NCBI RefSeq assembly: GCF_001428895.1
Contig: NZ_LMJA01000002.1
Span: 318,268-382,267 of the forward strand
Source: Mycobacterium sp. Root265
Lineage (GTDB): Bacteria; Actinomycetota; Actinomycetes; Mycobacteriales; Mycobacteriaceae
Direction of reading: 5' to 3'
DNA length: 64,000 bases
A program made the translations under genes and the position numbers. Positions within the stretch are counted from its first letter, which is position 1. Each line of letters starts with the position of its first letter. Positions 63,365 to 64,000 of the stretch are shown here, one piece after another. The notes under the pieces are model-generated. The model worked only from the letters and a program-made list of their open reading frames with translations, did not search any database and was not told the origin of the DNA.

Positions 63365-64000
63365 ATGCAGATCACCCTCCCGACCGAACGCGTCGATATC
63401 GACTCCGGCGGCACGCGCTGTGCCGCCTGGCTGACAATGCCCAGCACCCCGGGGCCGCACCCGGGCGTCGTTCTGGCCCACGGCCTCGGCGCCACGCACG
63501 ACATGATGCTGGCGACCTACGAGCAGCGGTTCGCCGCCGCGGGTATCGCCACACTCGCCTTCGACTATCGCTGCACCGGGGAATCGGATGGCTATCCGCG
63601 CCAACATATCTCGCTGCCAGACCAACGCGATGACGTCATCGCCGCGGCCGCCTGGCTGCGTGCGCGCACCGGAATCGACCCGGGCCGGATCGCCTTGTGG
63701 GGCACCAGCCTGGGTGCGCTGAACGTGGTGCGGGCGGCCGCGCGCAGCGATATCGCGGCCGCCGTCATCCAGTGCCCGATCGTGCACGGCCCCGCCGCGG
63801 CGCGGCGCCTCGATCCGGTAGCGGCGCTGCGTATCACGCCGGCCATCACCGCCGATCTGCTGCGCAGACTGCTCCGCCGAAACCGCCGGTACATCCCGAT
63901 CGTCGGCGAACCCGGGACGCAGGCGATGGTCACCGTGGCCGGCGCCCTGGCCGGCTGGAAGTCGACGGTGCCGCCGGGCGGGCGGTTCGACAACCGGATC
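63365..64000 (+). CDS. Alpha/beta hydrolase (cut by window edge)
   Basis: The frame is open for 212 codons from the ATG at 63365 (Shine-Dalgarno AAGGCAGG) to the window end. It has the dienelactone-hydrolase or XynE-like pattern: oxyanion region VVLAHGLGATHD, FDYRCTGESDG and the nucleophile elbow LWGTSLGALN. The His of the triad lies beyond the edge. Divergent from and probably repressed by the TetR protein. Substrate unknown. Confidence 0.8.
   Translation, partial: MQITLPTERVDIDSGGTRCAAWLTMPSTPGPHPGVVLAHGLGATHDMMLATYEQRFAAAGIATLAFDYRCTGESDGYPRQHISLPDQRDDVIAAAAWLRARTGIDPGRIALWGTSLGALNVVRAAARSDIAAAVIQCPIVHGPAAARRLDPVAALRITPAITADLLRRLLRRNRRYIPIVGEPGTQAMVTVAGALAGWKSTVPPGGRFDNRI

Noticed and set aside
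1-64000. CRISPR arrays, rRNA, tRNA genes and classical IS elements
   Set aside because: No regularly spaced repeats, RNA-gene signatures or transposase genes were found on reading both strands.

Overview
The window comes from a high-GC actinobacterium, almost certainly a member of the Mycobacteriaceae (Mycolicibacterium-like). The gene order of its backbone is, from memory, that of Mycobacterium tuberculosis Rv1272c to Rv1286: an ABC exporter pair, lprB, lprC, a SixA-like phosphatase, an SbcD/SbcC-like pair, oppA-oppD-oppC-oppB, a beta-carbonic anhydrase with the same metal-ligand numbering as Rv1284, then cysD and a fused cysN-cysC. The assignment rests on recognised protein sequences and order; no database search was possible. 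No tRNA, rRNA, CRISPR array or classical insertion sequence was found.

Layout. 1-1.1 kb: the start of a DUF2510 protein and two small conserved genes. 1.1-7.0 kb: a molybdopterin oxidoreductase and a heterodimeric ABC exporter with one degenerate ATP site. 7.1-13.1 kb: two lipoproteins, SixA, an SbcCD-like pair and a small secreted protein. 13.2-17.3 kb: an FMN monooxygenase plus DszC-like oxidoreductase module and an alpha/beta hydrolase. 17.3-22.7 kb: the opp transporter. 22.8-31.1 kb: small tandem membrane peptides, a two-component system, and two GT39-type glycosyltransferases flanking a GT2-GtrA fusion, which together look like a regulated envelope-glycosylation locus. 31.1-47.1 kb: carbonic anhydrase, a large organosulfur-scavenging locus (sulfonate-type ABC transporter, TauD-like dioxygenase, FMN monooxygenase, IclR regulator, extra binding protein, flavoprotein plus ferredoxin), cysD, cysNC and a cysQ-like phosphatase. 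The recurring theme is sulfur: uptake and oxidative release of sulfite or sulfate from organic compounds, then activation to APS and PAPS.

48.18-60.34 kb holds an integrated element of about 12 kb, the most interesting part of the window. It sits inside a cysteine-hydrolase (isochorismatase-family) gene and is bounded by a 102-bp imperfect duplication that covers the catalytic-cysteine codon. The element brings its own recoded 3' end of the target gene, so the interrupted gene stays full length, and the displaced original 3' end lies at the far side. Inside are a tyrosine integrase translationally coupled to a serine recombinase, an excisionase-like protein, a Prim-Pol primase and a RecA-like helicase, an iteron-type candidate replication origin, a zinc-motif protein resembling terminase small subunits, a protein resembling an actinophage major capsid protein with no portal, large terminase, protease or tail genes, and two cargo regions. 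One cargo operon ends in a protein with an RNxxxH motif typical of HEPN ribonucleases. The whole reads as a phage satellite with its own capsid gene, comparable in size and concept to phiRv1/phiRv2 but with different content.

60.5-64 kb returns to host genes: an F420-type oxidoreductase, a flavin-binding protein, an Rrf2 regulator, and a TetR regulator divergent from an alpha/beta hydrolase with two operator-like repeats between them.
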